Below, one piece after another: positions 1-7,641 of a stretch of 64,000 bases of DNA. Where the stretch lies: NCBI GenBank assembly GCA_947564465.1, contig CANOCV010000013.1, positions 1-64,000 of the forward strand, written 5' to 3'. The position numbers and the translations under genes were made by a program. Origin of the DNA: an uncultured Roseburia sp. (GTDB taxonomy: Bacteria; Bacillota; Clostridia; Lachnospirales; Lachnospiraceae). Below the pieces are notes generated by a model. It was not told the origin of the DNA. It searched no databases and saw only the letters and a program-made list of their open reading frames with translations. Position 1 is the first letter of the stretch; every line of letters starts with the position of its first letter.

Positions 1-1
1 G

Positions 2-160
2 GTGCTGACCAAATACGGGCAAAATATTTTTATTTATTTGACCCCAACATCATCCATATAGGAAAGCCCTTGTTGCTTTGAAGTGTTAAGGTTTATGACT
101 TTCCTATGATGATGTTGTTGAGGCCGAATAAATATTTTTTATTTACCCTGTCTTTAGCAC
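2..160. repeat. Long imperfect inverted repeat (about 160 nt)
   Basis: The left arm (about 2-66) and right arm (about 98-160) are imperfect reverse complements: GTGCT at 2-6 pairs with AGCAC at 156-160, an AT-rich middle part pairs with several mismatches, and TAGGAAAG at 59-66 pairs with CTTTCCTA at 98-105. The result is one long hairpin with an apical part of about 30 nt. It resembles an extragenic palindromic or MITE-like element. No transposase is seen. The element may extend left of the window. Confidence 0.7.
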
Positions 161-175
161 GAGAGGAAGATGCCG
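55..175 (+). ncRNA. Candidate structured RNA element, copy A
   Basis: The top of the long hairpin holds a block shared with 53,264-53,299: ATAGGAAAG, then a small hairpin in which 70-77 pairs with 82-89 around a TTGA loop. In the other copy the same positions form pairs through different bases (G-U here, A-U or G-C there), and the single mismatch is at the same position. Both copies are followed by AGAGGAAGAT (162-171 here). Compatible base changes suggest a conserved RNA fold. The function is unknown and the family could not be identified. Confidence 0.45.
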
Positions 176-256
176 GGAAGTGAAAAATAGCAAAGTGCAC
201 AAAATGTAGAAAGATGTCGAAAAATAGACCTCATAATCAGAAAATGATGGGAAAAG

Positions 257-340
257 TTATCCACAATGAAAAATGTGGAAATATCGAAAAAAATGAGTTA
301 TACACCGAGTTATTCACATTATCCACATAAATATGGATAA
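257..340. other. Cluster of DnaA-box-like 9-mers
   Basis: Two exact matches to the DnaA-box consensus TTATCCACA lie at 257-265 and 319-327. Near matches are TTATACACC (298-306), TTATTCACA (310-318, abutting the exact box) and, on the minus strand, TTATCCATA (332-340) and ATTTCCACA (274-282). An AT-rich stretch follows (about 340-440). Such clustering is typical of an origin or another DnaA-binding locus. dnaA and dnaN are not in the window, so a chromosomal origin is possible only if dnaA lies just to the left; DnaA titration or regulation is equally possible. Confidence 0.55.
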
Positions 341-502
341 AAATACAGGTTTACATAGGGAAAAATAAGAACAATTGTTTTGTGTAGAAATGATAAAGTT
401 GATAAGTTTGAGAAAAATATGAGAATATCTATTGACATTTATAGTTTCGTTATGTACGCCGTGAAACGACTGTACAGAATATAAGGATTATGTGAAAACT
501 CA

Positions 503-531
503 TTGAAAAAGCCGAACGATTTTGCTATACT
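503..531 (+). promoter_or_regulatory. Sigma-A-type promoter for the TagA-like/YitT pair
   Basis: A -35 box TTGAAA (503-508) and a -10 box TATACT (526-531) are separated by 17 nt. Transcription would start near 538, about 40 nt before the ATG at 577. Confidence 0.7.
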
Positions 532-576
532 ACATGCATAAAAATCAGAAAGCTATGCAAAATAGATGGTGTAGAT

Positions 577-1260
577 ATGTTAAAAAAAATTGATATTCTT
601 GGAATGCAGATAGACAATTATACTGTAAGAGAAGCAATTATGCAGGTGGAAGGATATCTGGATGGTACGGCCATGAATACGGTAGAGACGATTACGATGA
701 AGATGCTTGATTTGGCGGTGAATGAGCCGCGCGTAAAGGAGTGCATTGGAATGCTCGATCTGGCCGTGATTGGCGAGAAAGAAATTCTGACGGCATCGGG
801 GGTGCGTTCGAACCAGCGCATCCGGGAGACAGTGGAGTTTGATTTTTTTAAGGAGTTTGTTAAGCGCATTATCCGTAATCGGAAGAGTGTTTTTTTGCTG
901 GGGCAGGTTAAGGAGGATGTGGACAAGCTGCAGGAGTATCTTGAGGAAGAGTATGAAAAGCTTATAATCGGAGGAAGATGTGCACTGGATGAGAAGGCGG
1001 GAGATGTTGAGGGCGTGGTAAATGAAATCAACAGTGTGTCTCCGGATGTTATACTCTCTATTTTGCCGTCTCCGGAGCAGGAAATTTTTCTCCTTGAGAA
1101 TAAGGGAAAGCTGGATGTAAAAATCTGGTATGGCATCGGGGGCGCATACGAGACTCATTCGGGATTGGTTCGTCTGTCAAAGATAGCGGGGAAGCTGATA
1201 CACGGAAAAAAGCTGCAGCTGTTGTTACATAAGTATCATGATGAAAATGAGGACGATTAG
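577..1260 (+). CDS. Degenerate WecG/TagA/CpsF-family (GT26) protein
   Basis: This 227-residue protein follows the GT26 fold pattern. The N-terminus ILGMQIDNYTVREAI matches the family start, and the second half (VFLLG near residue 107, then an INSVSPDVIL stretch, PEQE and WYGIGG) matches the family's nucleotide-sugar-binding part. The usual active-site elements are not where expected: the T-x-N motif reads TIT and the conserved Asp-Gly of the first half is replaced by IGEKEIL. Known members transfer N-acetylmannosamine or N-acetylmannosaminuronate to lipid-linked GlcNAc for teichoic acid or ECA. Here catalysis may be lost or changed. The stop is directly followed by the ATG of the YitT gene, so the two are cotranscribed. 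Confidence 0.7.
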   Translation: MLKKIDILGMQIDNYTVREAIMQVEGYLDGTAMNTVETITMKMLDLAVNEPRVKECIGMLDLAVIGEKEILTASGVRSNQRIRETVEFDFFKEFVKRIIRNRKSVFLLGQVKEDVDKLQEYLEEEYEKLIIGGRCALDEKAGDVEGVVNEINSVSPDVILSILPSPEQEIFLLENKGKLDVKIWYGIGGAYETHSGLVRLSKIAGKLIHGKKLQLLLHKYHDENEDD

Positions 1261-2115
1261 ATGAGTGTTTCATTCAAAAGACCGGTATGGGGAGATTATT
1301 TATTGATGTTAGCGGGAACCGGATTAATGGCGCTGGCGATTCAGTGTATTTATGACCCGGCAGGGCTTGTCGTCGGCGGGTTTACCGGTATTGCGATTAT
1401 TGTGAAACAGATCACGTCGGGACGAATTCCGCTTTGGCTTACAAACCTGGCGTTAAATATTCCCGTATTTCTCATTGCGCTAAAGATTAAAGGGAAAAAG
1501 TTTGTAGGAAGAACAGCGGCAGCCACTGTTCTTCTGTCGTTTTGGCTGTATATACTGCCGAAGTGGAACCTGACAGAGGGCGATTTGACGATTGCGGCGC
1601 TTTACGGCGGCGCGATATCAGGAGCGGGGCTTGGGCTTGTTCTGATGGGAAAGGCCACGACGGGCGGAACGGATATGGTGGCGTCGTTGGTTCAAAAATA
1701 TCTTCGTTATTATTCCGTAGTGCAGATCATGGTGATTTTGGACGGCTTGATTGTACTTTCCGGTGTGGCGACATTTGGGCTTAAGCCGGCGCTGTATGCG
1801 GTTGCCGCTATTTTTATTACATCTAAGATTTCAGACGCGCTGATGGAGGGGTTGAATTATTCTAAGGCGGTGTTTATCATATCGAATAGAGCGCAGGCAG
1901 TGGCGGCTGCGGTTATGCAGGAGCTTAGCAGGGGTGTGACAGGAATCGGCGCAACGGGAATGTATTCCGGTGAGAGGAAGAATATGCTGTATTGCGTCGT
2001 GTCGAAAAAACAGATTGTAGAGTTAAAAGATATTGTAATCCGCATTGATAGAGAGGCTTTTGTAATTGTGACAGATGCAAGGGAAGTGCTGGGAGAAGGT
2101 TTTTTGGAATATTAG
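1261..2115 (+). CDS. YitT family membrane protein (DUF161/DUF2179)
   Basis: This 284-residue protein has about five hydrophobic membrane segments in the first 200 residues, including the glycine-rich family motif ATTGGTDMVA. A C-terminal soluble domain of about 80 residues (GVTGIGATGMYSGE onward) matches DUF2179, which resembles a small ligand-binding PII/ACT-like fold. YitT proteins are common in Firmicutes; their transported or sensed substrate is not established. The ATG abuts the upstream stop codon, with a GAGGA-like site inside the end of the preceding gene. The family call is secure; the role is not. Confidence 0.85.
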   Translation: MSVSFKRPVWGDYLLMLAGTGLMALAIQCIYDPAGLVVGGFTGIAIIVKQITSGRIPLWLTNLALNIPVFLIALKIKGKKFVGRTAAATVLLSFWLYILPKWNLTEGDLTIAALYGGAISGAGLGLVLMGKATTGGTDMVASLVQKYLRYYSVVQIMVILDGLIVLSGVATFGLKPALYAVAAIFITSKISDALMEGLNYSKAVFIISNRAQAVAAAVMQELSRGVTGIGATGMYSGERKNMLYCVVSKKQIVELKDIVIRIDREAFVIVTDAREVLGEGFLEY

Positions 2116-2255
2116 CATAAAAATATTAGTATTTCCTCTTTCTTTTTTTGATGTTTTGCATTAAAATGTATAGTAAGTTACATGGACTTTATACAAAATG
2201 GGCGTATTTTTTTGTGAAAGTTGCCTTGAAATTAGATGGAGAAGGAGACAATAGT

Positions 2256-3344
2256 ATGATTTCAAATCAGATACTCCAGAATACAATTGATGGTTTGAAA
2301 GGAATTACCCGTGTTGATTTGTGCGTCATTGATATGGAGGGTAAGGTGTTGGCGTCTACGTTCCGGGATGCGGATAACTTTATCAATCCGGCAATGGCAT
2401 TTATTGAGTCGCCGGCAGATTCTCAGGTGGTGCAGGGCTGCCAGTTTTTTAAGGTTTTTGATGAACATCAGATGGAATATGTTTTGTTGGCCAATGGTGA
2501 CAGCGAAGATGTTTATATGGTCGGGAAGATTGCCGGTTTTCAGATTCAGAACCTGTTGGTGGCATATAAAGAGAGGTTTGATAAGGATAACTTTATTAAG
2601 AATTTGTTGTTGGATAACCTTTTGCTGGTTGACATTTATAACCGTGCCAAGAAGCTACATATTGAGACAGAGGTGCGGCGCGTTGTGTTTATTTTGGAGA
2701 CCAACCGTGAAAAGGACGGTAATGAGCTGGAAAAGGTTAGGGGTATTTTCGGCGGGAAATCTAAGGATTTTGTGACGGCGGTAGACGAGAGAAATATCAT
2801 TATCGTAAAGGAGCTTGCGGAAGGCGAGGGCTATGAGGATTTGGAAAAGACGGCGGAAGTAATACTGAATGTTTTCGGCACCGGCGCCGATAACAATGTA
2901 TGTATCGCATACGGCACAGTGGTCCGCGAGATCAAAGAGGTTTCGCGTTCTTACAAGGAAGCGCGCATGGCGCTTGATGTGGGGAAGATTTTTTTCGAGG
3001 AGAAGAATATCATTGCATATTCTACGCTTGGTATCGGGCGTTTGATTTATCAGCTTCCGATTCCGCTGTGTAAAATGTTTATAAAGGAGATTTTTGACTC
3101 CAAATCACCGGATGATTTCGATGAGGAGACGCTTACCACTATCAATAAATTTTTTGAGAACAGCCTGAATGTCTCGGAGACGTCCAGACAGCTTTATATT
3201 CACAGGAATACATTGGTATATCGTCTCGACAAGCTGCAAAAGAGCACAGGTCTTGACTTAAGGGTGTTCGAGGATGCAATTACGTTTAAGATTGCCCTTA
3301 TGGTTGTAAAATACATGAAGTATATGGAAACATTGGATTATTAA
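2256..3344 (+). CDS. CdaR/PucR-type transcriptional regulator
   Basis: The chosen start at 2256 has GAAGGAG just upstream; an in-frame start at 2148 lacks a good site. The 362-residue product begins with a region like the sugar-diacid-recognition domain (ITRVDLCVIDMEGKVLAST). It continues with a central GGDEF-like CdaR module and ends with the PucR-family helix-turn-helix (ETSRQLYIHRNTLVYRLDKL). Relatives regulate carbohydrate or diacid use. ftsE starts only 17 nt downstream, so this gene may be read together with the division genes. Its own promoter could lie at about 2148-2174 (TTGATG then TATAGT, short spacing), which is weak. The ligand cannot be predicted. Confidence 0.75.
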   Translation: MISNQILQNTIDGLKGITRVDLCVIDMEGKVLASTFRDADNFINPAMAFIESPADSQVVQGCQFFKVFDEHQMEYVLLANGDSEDVYMVGKIAGFQIQNLLVAYKERFDKDNFIKNLLLDNLLLVDIYNRAKKLHIETEVRRVVFILETNREKDGNELEKVRGIFGGKSKDFVTAVDERNIIIVKELAEGEGYEDLEKTAEVILNVFGTGADNNVCIAYGTVVREIKEVSRSYKEARMALDVGKIFFEEKNIIAYSTLGIGRLIYQLPIPLCKMFIKEIFDSKSPDDFDEETLTTINKFFENSLNVSETSRQLYIHRNTLVYRLDKLQKSTGLDLRVFEDAITFKIALMVVKYMKYMETLDY

Positions 3345-3360
3345 AGGTTAGGAGGAACGC

Positions 3361-4038
3361 ATGATTAAGCTTGAACATGTCAGCAAATCATATTCGGCCG
3401 GGGTACCGGCGCTTAACGATATCAGTTTACATATCGAAGAGGGAGAATTTGTATTTGTTGTAGGTAACAGCGGTTCCGGCAAATCAACACTGATAAAATT
3501 ATTGTTGAAAGAGTTAGAGCCTACGTCAGGGATTATTACGATTAACGGAAGGAATTTGAACGGGATACGAAGAAAGCAGATTCCGCGCTATCGGAGGAAC
3601 GTAGGCGTTGTGTTTCAGGATTTCCGCCTTTTAAAGGATCGGAATGTATATGAGAATGTGGCGTTTGCCCAGCGGGTAATCGGAACGAGCCCGCGGAAAA
3701 TAAGGAGCAGTGTTCCGATGATGCTCTCTATGGTCGGGCTTGCCGCAAAATACAAATCGTATCCTAAGCAGCTTTCGGGAGGGGAGCAGCAGAGGGTCGC
3801 AATTGCAAGGGCGTTGATCAATCAGCCTAAGATTCTTCTCGCGGACGAGCCGACGGGGAATTTGGACGGGCACAATGCGTGGGAAATTATGAAGCTTCTG
3901 GAGGAGATTAACCAGAGAGGAACGACGGTAGTTGTCGTTACACATAATATGGATATCGTAAAGGCTATGAGGAAACGGGTGATCACCGTAAAGAAAGGCG
4001 TCATTGTAAGTGATGAAAAGCTGGGTGAGCAGCGATGA
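3361..4038 (+). CDS. ftsE: Cell-division ATP-binding protein FtsE
   Basis: A complete ABC ATPase of 225 residues. Walker A is GNSGSGKST at residues 35-43. The Q-loop VFQDFRLL is the FtsE-typical form. The signature LSGGEQQR, Walker B ILLADEP and the switch His in VTHN are all present. FtsE pairs with membrane protein FtsX to control peptidoglycan hydrolases at the division site or lateral wall. The gene overlaps ftsX by 4 nt (ATGA), and the M23 hydrolase that FtsEX complexes usually activate follows directly. The RBS AGGAGG is 5-6 nt before the ATG. Confidence 0.95.
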   Translation: MIKLEHVSKSYSAGVPALNDISLHIEEGEFVFVVGNSGSGKSTLIKLLLKELEPTSGIITINGRNLNGIRRKQIPRYRRNVGVVFQDFRLLKDRNVYENVAFAQRVIGTSPRKIRSSVPMMLSMVGLAAKYKSYPKQLSGGEQQRVAIARALINQPKILLADEPTGNLDGHNAWEIMKLLEEINQRGTTVVVVTHNMDIVKAMRKRVITVKKGVIVSDEKLGEQR

Positions 4039-4943
4039 AGATAAGCATGTTTGTATATTCCCTGAAGCAGGGATTTAAAAATATATGGCATAATAAGATG
4101 TTTTCGCTGGCGTCTATAGCCACGATGTCGGCCTGTATTTTTTTGTTTGGCCTGTTTTATTCTATTGTAACGAATTTTCAGAATATGGTGAAGACGGCGG
4201 AGGAAGGGGTTGCCGTTACCGTGTTCTTCCGGGAGGATATTACAGAAGAACAAATTAATGATATGAAACAGAAAATAGAGAAGCGTGTTGAAGTGACGAA
4301 GTGTGAGTATACTTCGCCGGAGGAGGCATGGGAGCTTTACAAGGAGGTTTATTTTAACGGATCCGAGGAAGCGGCGGCAGGCTTTGCGGATGATAATCCG
4401 CTTGCCAATTCGGCGAGCTTTGCGGTATACTTAAACGACGTATCTATGCAGGGGGCGCTTGTTACATATTTGGAGTCTATGGACGGAGTCCGCGAGGTGC
4501 ATCAGTCCGAGGCAGTGGCCAATACTCTTTCGGATTTTAATAGTCTCATCGGCTATATTTCCGTGGGAATTATATTGATTCTATTCTGCGTGGCAATCTT
4601 TTTGATCAGCAACACGGTTACGGTCGGAATATCTGTCAGACGGGAGGAAATTGCAATTATGAAGCTGATCGGGGCGACAGATTATCTTGTCCGTGCGCCG
4701 TTTATCGTGGAAGGGATTGTGATCGGGCTTCTTGGCTCCATAATTCCGCTGGGACTTTTGTATCTTTTATACAGCAGAATTGTGGCCTATGTGACAGAGG
4801 AGTTCCATTTTTTGAGCAGTCTGGTGAATTTTCTTCCGGCAGGGGGAGTGTTTAGGACGTTGATTCCGGTATCCTTGATTTTGGGTGTCGGTATTGGATT
4901 TGCGGGCAGCAGAATAACGATTCGTAAGCATTTGAAGGTGTAG
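4035..4943 (+). CDS. ftsX: Cell-division membrane protein FtsX
   Basis: This 302-residue protein has the FtsX layout: a short cytoplasmic N-terminus, TM1 at about 22-45, an extracellular loop of about 120 residues (45-170), then three more membrane segments forming the FtsX/MacB core, with RREEIAIMKLIGAT between TM2 and TM3. The extracellular loop is the part that contacts the hydrolase or its adaptor in studied systems. Start overlap with ftsE and the hydrolase downstream support one functional unit. Confidence 0.95.
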   Translation: MKISMFVYSLKQGFKNIWHNKMFSLASIATMSACIFLFGLFYSIVTNFQNMVKTAEEGVAVTVFFREDITEEQINDMKQKIEKRVEVTKCEYTSPEEAWELYKEVYFNGSEEAAAGFADDNPLANSASFAVYLNDVSMQGALVTYLESMDGVREVHQSEAVANTLSDFNSLIGYISVGIILILFCVAIFLISNTVTVGISVRREEIAIMKLIGATDYLVRAPFIVEGIVIGLLGSIIPLGLLYLLYSRIVAYVTEEFHFLSSLVNFLPAGGVFRTLIPVSLILGVGIGFAGSRITIRKHLKV

Positions 4944-4946
4944 AAG

Positions 4947-4992
4947 AGAGGGTGTTTGGGGGCATGGCTTATGCTGTTCCCTGCACCCTCTT
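4947..4992 (+). other. Intercistronic hairpin between ftsX and the M23 hydrolase
   Basis: AGAGGGTG at 4947-4954 pairs with CACCCTCTT at 4984-4992, enclosing nested complementarity (GCAT/ATGC, GGG/CCC). No T tract follows, so this is not a classical terminator. It may affect RNA stability or partial termination within the operon. Confidence 0.4.
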
Positions 4993-5012
4993 GATAGCTT
5001 TGGAGGTACTGT

Positions 5013-6263
5013 ATGAAAATACGGCGGAGATTTTTTGCAATTATAATGAGCGCGGTACTGATGGCAGTTCCGGCGCTTAATTTATCGGCATCCGGTGTTT
5101 CGGAGGCGCAGCGGGAAAAAGAGACGCTTGAAAAGGAGCTTGACGAGGCAAAAAAGCTGATAGAGGATTTGAAAGACTCCAGGGAGGGGATTGAATCAAA
5201 GGTGCGCGACTTGGATGCGCGCCTTACGGATATTGCCGGCAGAATTTGGGATCTGGAAAAGAAGATGGCACAGACCAATGACCAGATTGATGATACGAAA
5301 GGGCAGCTTTCGCAGGCAGAAAGCGATGAGGCTGCGCAGTATGAAAATATGAAGCTGCGCATAAGATACATGTATGAGAACAGTATGCGCCTTTCTCCGC
5401 TGGAGGTATTTTTTTCGGCGGACAGTCTGACAGATTTTCTGGGGCAGACGGAGTATATTCGTCAGATAACAAATTACGACAGAAAAATGCTTAAAAAATA
5501 TGAAGAGACAAAGCGGAGGGTCGCCGATGCCAAATCTGCTCTGGAGCTGGATTTGGCGCAGCTAAAGGAGTTGAAGGAGCAGGTGGCGCAGGAGCAGCAG
5601 AGCGTAAAGCTTCTGCTTGCAGCGAAGGAAGAAGAGCTGAATGCGGTGAACAATGATTTGTCGGATGCGCAGGCGGATGCGGATGCTATGGCGGCTGAGA
5701 TTCAGGCGCAGGAGGATATCATTGCCCAGATTCAGGCAGAGGAAGCGCGAAAAGAGGCTGCAAGAAAAGCGGCGGAGGCCGAACGGCTTGCGAAGGAACA
5801 GGAAAAGAAAGATGCCGGTTTGCCGACGGAGGGAGAAGAGTCCGGGCAGATTCCGACAGATATATACAGCGGAGGTATATTTGTCTGGCCTTGTCCGGGA
5901 AGTACAAGAGTTACGAGTGATTACGGAGCGCGGCTGTCGCCGACGGCAGGAGCGTCCAGCGACCATAAAGGAATTGATATCGGTGCGGATTACGGGGCTG
6001 CGATCGTGGCGGCGGCAGACGGAACGGTGACGTATGCCGGGTATAACAGCGGTATGGGTAATTATGTGATGATAAGCCATGGAAGCGGGTTATATACGGT
6101 ATATGGGCATTGTTGCGCGCTGATGGTTCAGACAGGGGATACGGTAAGTGCGGGGCAGACGATTGCACAGGTGGGAAGTACCGGGATTTCTACGGGGAAT
6201 CATCTGCATTTTGGTGTTTCGAAGGACGGCAGCTATGTGAGTCCGTGGAATTATTTGGGATAG
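5013..6263 (+). CDS. Secreted M23 murein hydrolase, EnvC-like, with coiled coil
   Basis: This 416-residue protein has a signal peptide (residues 1 to about 27), a long coiled coil (about 28-250, rich in Glu/Lys/Ala heptads) and a C-terminal LytM/M23 domain (about 290-416). Zinc ligands visible are His318 and Asp322 (HKGID) and His399 in the HLHFG motif; YGHC supplies a further conserved His. This is the architecture of FtsX-controlled peptidoglycan hydrolases such as PcsB- or EnvC-like proteins, but with an apparently complete metal site, so it may cut peptide cross-links itself. The position right behind ftsEX supports control by that complex. The RBS TGGAGG lies 10 nt before the ATG. Confidence 0.9.
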   Translation: MKIRRRFFAIIMSAVLMAVPALNLSASGVSEAQREKETLEKELDEAKKLIEDLKDSREGIESKVRDLDARLTDIAGRIWDLEKKMAQTNDQIDDTKGQLSQAESDEAAQYENMKLRIRYMYENSMRLSPLEVFFSADSLTDFLGQTEYIRQITNYDRKMLKKYEETKRRVADAKSALELDLAQLKELKEQVAQEQQSVKLLLAAKEEELNAVNNDLSDAQADADAMAAEIQAQEDIIAQIQAEEARKEAARKAAEAERLAKEQEKKDAGLPTEGEESGQIPTDIYSGGIFVWPCPGSTRVTSDYGARLSPTAGASSDHKGIDIGADYGAAIVAAADGTVTYAGYNSGMGNYVMISHGSGLYTVYGHCCALMVQTGDTVSAGQTIAQVGSTGISTGNHLHFGVSKDGSYVSPWNYLG

Positions 6264-6284
6264 AAAGCAGGCGAAAGGATAATT

Positions 6285-7625
6285 ATGGAAGAAAAAGAAG
6301 AACGGCAGGCATGGGATATGCTTGCGCAGGGTGATACGGCGGAGAGAGTCAGAGATTTCGGGGATTACGGCACACCGGATTATCGCCGCCATGTGGAGCG
6401 GAAAGTAGCAAGAAAAAAATTTGTGGCCGGACTCATACTTGGAATATTCGGAAGTCTTGCGGTTGTGTCAGGCTCCCTTGCGTTAATGTTTGGAATGAAT
6501 GTGATAGAGATATCCGACAGGGATAAAGTCAGAAATAATGTTATGACGGAGCAGGTTATGGAAAAATTGGATGACCTGATCGGAACAATCGGAATCTATT
6601 ATTATGAGGATGTCGATGTAGATGACCTTGTGACAGGTATTTACAAGGGCTTGTTTGCGGGATTGAACGATCCGTACAGTGCGTACTATACGGAGGAAGA
6701 GTATGATGAAATGATGATAAGTACGACCGCAAATTATTATGGAATCGGAGCAGGCTTACAACAGGACAAGGAAACGATGCAGGTGACAATAACGAAAGTT
6801 TACGACGATTCACCGGCGCAGAAGGCCGGCCTAAAGGAGGGGGATGAAATCGTGGAGGTGGGAGATATTGCGGCCACATCCACAGAGTTGGAGAAGCTTG
6901 TGACACAGATCAGGGGAGAAGAGGGCACAAGCGTACATCTTAAGATAAACAGAGAGGGCGAGAGCGACTATTTAGAGTATGACGTGGTGAGGGCGAATGT
7001 TAAAATTCCGACGGTGGAGTCTAAGATGCTGGAAGGAAATATCGGTTATATACAGGTGAGTGAATTTGCCCAAAATACGCCACAGGAATTTGAGACGGCG
7101 ATAGACAGCCTGAAGGCAGAGGGGATGCAGGCTATGCTTGTAGATCTGCGCAGCAATGGCGGAGGACTGTTAACTTCCTGCCAGGCCATGCTGGATTTGG
7201 TACTGCCGGAGGGGACGATTGTTTACACGGAAGATAAATACGGAAACAGGCAGGATCTGACCTCGGATGCCGAGCATTTTATGGAGCTGCCGATTGCGGT
7301 GCTTGTCAACGGAAATACGGCAAGCGCATCCGAGATATTTGCGGGGGCAATCAGAGATTTTGATTACGGCACGCTGATTGGGACAAAGACATTTGGAAAA
7401 GGGATTGTGCAGCAGGTTCGTCAGCTTGCCGACGGAAGTGCATATAAGCTGACGGTTTCACGGTATTTTACTCCTTGCGGGGATAATATTCACGGAACAG
7501 GGATTGCGCCGGATATTGAATTGGAGTATGAATATTTGGGGGATGAGGATGCAGAGGATTATGATGAGATGAAGGATAACCAGATTATAAAAGCAGTTGA
7601 GGAGTTATCAAAGGAACTCAAGTAG
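6285..7625 (+). CDS. S41 carboxyl-terminal processing protease (CtpA/CtpB-like)
   Basis: This 446-residue protein has a cytoplasmic tail, one membrane segment at about 46-68, a PDZ domain (about 150-235, GIGAGLQQD to the KAGLKEGDEIVEVG stretch) and an S41 peptidase domain. The expected Ser-Lys dyad is Ser347 in TASASE and Lys372 in FGKG, 25 residues apart as in E. coli Prc. Such proteases trim extracytoplasmic proteins and often act on wall hydrolases or sporulation signals. It starts 22 nt after the M23 hydrolase, consistent with processing that hydrolase or its partners. The ATG is preceded by CGAAAGGA. Confidence 0.92.
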   Translation: MEEKEERQAWDMLAQGDTAERVRDFGDYGTPDYRRHVERKVARKKFVAGLILGIFGSLAVVSGSLALMFGMNVIEISDRDKVRNNVMTEQVMEKLDDLIGTIGIYYYEDVDVDDLVTGIYKGLFAGLNDPYSAYYTEEEYDEMMISTTANYYGIGAGLQQDKETMQVTITKVYDDSPAQKAGLKEGDEIVEVGDIAATSTELEKLVTQIRGEEGTSVHLKINREGESDYLEYDVVRANVKIPTVESKMLEGNIGYIQVSEFAQNTPQEFETAIDSLKAEGMQAMLVDLRSNGGGLLTSCQAMLDLVLPEGTIVYTEDKYGNRQDLTSDAEHFMELPIAVLVNGNTASASEIFAGAIRDFDYGTLIGTKTFGKGIVQQVRQLADGSAYKLTVSRYFTPCGDNIHGTGIAPDIELEYEYLGDEDAEDYDEMKDNQIIKAVEELSKELK

Positions 7626-7641
7626 GCCAGGAGGGATAAGA

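Noticed and set aside
432-460. TTGACA at 432-437 as an upstream promoter
   Set aside because: No acceptable -10 box at 16-18 nt spacing; the TTGAAA/TATACT pair at 503-531 is much better.
580-1158. Long antisense frames opposite the TagA-like gene
   Set aside because: They lack start signals and family features; they mirror codon bias of the + strand gene.
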